The notes under the pieces: model-generated
What the model saw: only the letters and a program-made list of their open reading frames with translations
Databases searched by the model: none
Told to the model about the DNA's origin: nothing
Made by a program: the position numbers and the translations under genes
Assembly (NCBI GenBank): GCA_902778985.1
Contig: CACYZS010000050.1
Coordinates: 1-7,627 of the forward strand
From: an uncultured Ruminococcus sp.
GTDB lineage: Bacteria; Bacillota; Clostridia; Oscillospirales; CAG-272
DNA length: 7,627 nucleotides
Direction: 5' to 3'
Part shown: in pieces, positions 5,676 through 7,627 of the stretch
How the letters are laid out: every line of letters starts with the position of its first letter
Position numbering within the stretch: the stretch's first letter is position 1

Positions 5676-7040
5676 TTATCGTGCCGCGCGGCAGAGCGCG
5701 CGGAAGAGGTCGCCGCGTTCGGCAAAATCCCGAAACGCGTCGTAACTGGTGCAGGCGGGGGAGAGCAGGACCGTGTCGCCGGGTTGGGCAAGCGACAGCG
5801 CGGTCTCTACCGCTTCGCTGAAATCGGGGATCACGCGAAAGTCGATCCCGTCGAGGGCTTCGGCGATTTCGCGGGCGGCGCCCCCGAAGAGGATCACGCC
5901 CTTTACCCCGCGTCTGAGCGGTTCTTTCAGCGGTCGGTAGGACAGCCCCTTTCCGGCGCCTCCGAGCAGAAGGATGGGCGCGGCGGGGGAGAGCGCGGAG
6001 AGGGTCGCAAGCGTCCGTTCCGGCGTGGTGTCGATCGAACTGTCGATGCACGAAACGCCCCTCGGCCCGGGGACAGTTTCCATACGGTGGGGGATCCCGC
6101 GGAACCCATCGACCGCCTCTTCCATCGCCCCGACCGGGACGATCCCGTCCGAGAGCGCGACCGCGGCAAGCAAATTCAGCAGGTGGTGCGCGCCGGGCAG
6201 GTGCAGGCGTTCGACGGGAAACAGGCGGCGAACCCCCTCGTTCGAGTAGGCGCAGACCGTACCCCCCTCGGGCGCGTACCACGTTTCCCCCGGTCGAAGG
6301 TCGCCGGGCGTCGGCGGGACGGGCGAGAACAGGCGGGTCTCCTTTCGCCCGCGTCCGACGTCGCGGAGCGATCGATCGAAGGCGGGGAAGACCCCGACGG
6401 TATTATGCCCGATGATCCTTTCTTTTGCCGCCCGGTATTCATCCATACCGGTATGCCAGTTCAGGTGGTTTTCGCTGAGGTTCAGGATCGCGGCGCGCTC
6501 GGGTTCGGGGGAGAGATCCATCAACTGAAAACTCGAGAGTTCGAGCACCGCGACGCTCGCGTTCGTCATGCGCGGGAGCGCGGGCAGAAGCGAGGCGCCG
6601 AGATTGCCCCCGGCGTAAGCGTCGAACCCCGCCGCGCGGAAGATATCGGCAGTCAGCGTGGTGACGGTGCTTTTCCCCGCGCTCCCGGTCACGGCGAAAA
6701 GCCGCGCGGGTGAGTACGCAAGGAATAGTCCGGTCTCCCCGATCACCGTCGCGCCCGCCGCTCTTCGTTCGAGCAGTTCGGGAAGGTCGGGACGGATTCC
6801 GGGCGAGCGGACGAGCAGTCCGGCGGGCAGACCTTGGAGCCACTCGGCGCCGCATCGCGGGGTCGCGCCGCGGACAAGCAGGTTTCGGACTGCGGGATCA
6901 CGCGCCTTTTCGGGGTTTTTGTCGCAGAGGAACAGGGAAGTCACCCCGTGTGAAACAAGGAATTCCGCCGCCGCCGTGCCCGACGTTCCGAGCCCGAGAA
7001 CGGCGCAACCTTTCCTCTTTGCCGTCGTGAGCGGATCCAT
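5676..7040 (-). CDS. murD: UDP-N-acetylmuramoyl-L-alanine--D-glutamate ligase MurD
   Basis: MurD adds D-glutamate to UDP-MurNAc-L-Ala with ATP in the cytosol, the second amino acid step of peptidoglycan precursor synthesis. The 454-residue product has the three Mur ligase parts: N-terminal Rossmann-like domain (VLGLGTSGTAAA, 14-25; RSPGI, 78-82), ATP-binding domain with P-loop TGSAGKSTVTTL (118-129), ELSSFQL (167-173), NLSENHLNWH (187-196) and the probable carbamylated lysine K206 in EYRAAKERI, and the C-terminal domain with HRMETV (318-323), DSSIDTTPERT (333-343) and LLSPACTSYDAFRDFAERG (425-443). The P-loop has Ala where GSNGK is common, and the DSKATN loop of E. coli is replaced by a DSSIDTT form like that of clostridial enzymes. 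Start at 7040: GGAG (7048-7051) seven bases upstream; the longer frame to 7124 would begin upstream of the promoter's own -10 box. First gene of the operon, outside any dcw cluster. Confidence 0.95.
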   Translation of the reverse strand: MDPLTTAKRKGCAVLGLGTSGTAAAEFLVSHGVTSLFLCDKNPEKARDPAVRNLLVRGATPRCGAEWLQGLPAGLLVRSPGIRPDLPELLERRAAGATVIGETGLFLAYSPARLFAVTGSAGKSTVTTLTADIFRAAGFDAYAGGNLGASLLPALPRMTNASVAVLELSSFQLMDLSPEPERAAILNLSENHLNWHTGMDEYRAAKERIIGHNTVGVFPAFDRSLRDVGRGRKETRLFSPVPPTPGDLRPGETWYAPEGGTVCAYSNEGVRRLFPVERLHLPGAHHLLNLLAAVALSDGIVPVGAMEEAVDGFRGIPHRMETVPGPRGVSCIDSSIDTTPERTLATLSALSPAAPILLLGGAGKGLSYRPLKEPLRRGVKGVILFGGAAREIAEALDGIDFRVIPDFSEAVETALSLAQPGDTVLLSPACTSYDAFRDFAERGDLFRALCRAAR

Positions 7041-7074
7041 CGCAAATCTCCAAAGCCATTCTTCGCTACTGTAT

Positions 7075-7103
7075 ATTATATTCGATAACGTCCCGGTTTG
7101 CAA
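7075..7103 (-). promoter_or_regulatory. Sigma-A promoter of the murD operon
   Basis: On the minus strand TTGCAA (7098-7103) and a perfect TATAAT (7075-7080) are separated by exactly 17 bp. Transcription should start near 7068, giving a leader of about 28 bases with the murD Shine-Dalgarno in it. The position also settles the murD start codon. Hexamers and spacing are read from the sequence. Confidence 0.85.
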
Positions 7104-7128
7104 CCCAAAACGCGAATAATTCACAATC

Positions 7129-7136
7129 TCGTACGA
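7129..7136. repeat. Short palindrome TCGTACGA between divergent promoters
   Basis: An 8-bp perfect palindrome lies upstream of both -35 boxes, 25 bp from the murD one and 49 bp from the plus-strand one. It could be a half of a shared operator, but a palindrome this short is weak evidence, and no second copy was found between the promoters. Confidence 0.2.
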
Positions 7137-7185
7137 TTTTTGGTTTTCCCCGCCCCCGAGCGCACCGAAAAACCCGCGTTCCCTC

Positions 7186-7214
7186 TTGCAATCGCCCGTC
7201 GAATTTGCTATAAT
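7186..7214 (+). promoter_or_regulatory. Sigma-A promoter of the FliB-like gene
   Basis: TTGCAA (7186-7191) and TATAAT (7209-7214) are spaced by 17 bp, the same hexamers and spacing as the murD promoter on the opposite strand. The start site should fall near 7221, giving a leader of about 40 bases that consists almost entirely of the hairpin at 7227-7244 and the ribosome binding site. Confidence 0.85.
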
Positions 7215-7226
7215 AGTAGAAAAGAT

Positions 7227-7244
7227 CGTCCGGCGTGCCGGACG
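7227..7244 (+). promoter_or_regulatory. Leader hairpin before the FliB-like gene
   Basis: Positions 7227-7234 and 7237-7244 form an 8-bp perfect inverted repeat (CGTCCGGC/GCCGGACG); as RNA it would be a 7-bp stem with a CGUG loop at the 5' end of the transcript. It ends three bases before the AAAGGGG Shine-Dalgarno (7247-7253). Such a 5' stem usually stabilises mRNA; it could also be an operator just downstream of the start site. Structure seen, role inferred. Confidence 0.5.
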
Positions 7245-7261
7245 GGAAAGGGGACTGCGGA

Positions 7262-7627
7262 ATGATCATTCGGAGTCTGGCGCTGTTCGACCGCTTCAAG
7301 TGCGCGGGATCGGCGTGCCGGGATACCTGCTGCGTGCGTGAAAAACTGGTTCTCGACAACAAGACCTATTTCGAGTATCAGCGCGTCATCGCGAAGGGCG
7401 ACGCGTTCGGGCGGCGGATGGTCGCCTCGATCAGCGAGCGGAACGGGATCGCTTCGTTTCGGATGCGCGACAACGGCGAATGTCCGTTTTTAATGCGCAA
7501 CGGGCTCTGCGAACTCTACGTCCGGCTCGGACCCGAGCGGATCTGCGAGACCTGCCGCAAGTACCCCACCTTCTCGAAAGAGTACGGGAACTACCGCGAG
7601 ATCGGGTGCAGTTTCTCCTGCCCCGAG
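7262..7627 (+). CDS. FliB-like flagellin lysine-N-methylase family protein, 5' part only
   Basis: An open frame of 122 codons runs from ATG at 7262 off the right edge with no stop. AAAGGGG (7247-7253) stands eight bases upstream of the start. The product is rich in cysteine: C14-X4-C19-X3-CC (23-24), C74 in ECPFL, C83 in GLCELY, C95 and C98 in ICETCRKYP, and C116 and C120 in GCSFSCPE. This order (FKC....C...CC, then CPFL, LC.LY..LG, C.TCR.YP, SCPE) is the pattern of proteins annotated as flagellin lysine-N-methylase or FliB-like. The Salmonella enzyme methylates flagellin lysines; many relatives occur in Clostridia without a known flagellar role. The cysteines suggest a metal or Fe-S centre. 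Full-length members are around 370-400 residues (recalled), so about a third is present. No flagellar gene is in the window, so its substrate is open. Confidence 0.82.
   Translation, partial: MIIRSLALFDRFKCAGSACRDTCCVREKLVLDNKTYFEYQRVIAKGDAFGRRMVASISERNGIASFRMRDNGECPFLMRNGLCELYVRLGPERICETCRKYPTFSKEYGNYREIGCSFSCPE

Noticed and set aside
4391..5821. 476-codon open frame on the plus strand opposite the PLP gene
   Set aside because: Same shadow effect; it also runs across the murD boundary and has no promoter or recognisable motif. The same applies to the plus frames at 3330-4451 and 5784-6713.
7041..7124. Longer murD start at 7124 (28 extra residues)
   Set aside because: The consensus -10 box lies inside this stretch, so the mRNA would begin after that ATG, and the 7040 start has a proper ribosome binding site.
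7105..7362. 98-codon minus-strand frame across the divergent promoter region
   Set aside because: It overlaps both the plus-strand promoter and the FliB-like coding start and shows no recognisable motif.

Overview
The window looks like chromosomal DNA from a high-GC (by eye roughly 60-65%) low-complexity-genome member of the Bacillota, most likely an uncultured Clostridia lineage. This placement is inferred from four things: strong AAGGAG-type ribosome binding sites before nearly every gene, a DUF1015 protein, an 'aluminium resistance' methionine gamma-lyase-like protein, and a MurD substrate loop of the clostridial kind. No phage, IS, CRISPR, tRNA or rRNA sequence was seen.

Layout. Six complete genes lie on the minus strand, and one gene, cut by the right edge, lies on the plus strand. 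Reading the minus strand from right to left: a consensus sigma-A promoter (7075-7103); murD (5676-7040); a PLP-dependent methionine gamma-lyase/aluminium resistance family protein (4373-5638); a lipoprotein with two copies of one domain (3285-4376); and a class I cysteine desulfurase (2105-3274). Gaps of 37 bp, -4 bp (ATGA overlap) and 10 bp indicate one operon. A 278-bp gene-free stretch rich in inverted repeats (1827-2104) follows. After it comes a second unit, a DUF1015 gene (579-1826) and rlmH (71-550), which ends at a strong hairpin terminator (37-72) with a second perfect hairpin (12-34) behind it.

On the plus strand a second consensus promoter (7186-7214), divergent from the murD promoter and with the same hexamers and spacer length, drives a cysteine-rich FliB-like (flagellin lysine-N-methylase family) gene whose first 122 codons are present.

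Working together. MurD makes a peptidoglycan precursor and RlmH methylates 23S rRNA; both are housekeeping functions. The two PLP enzymes are plausibly involved in sulfur amino acid chemistry, and the lipoprotein is of unknown function. The co-operon of MurD with two PLP enzymes and a duplicated-domain lipoprotein, the structured intergenic region, and the divergent cysteine-rich FliB-like gene are the points that deserve a second look. I did not find a clearly new defence, mobile or RNA-guided system.
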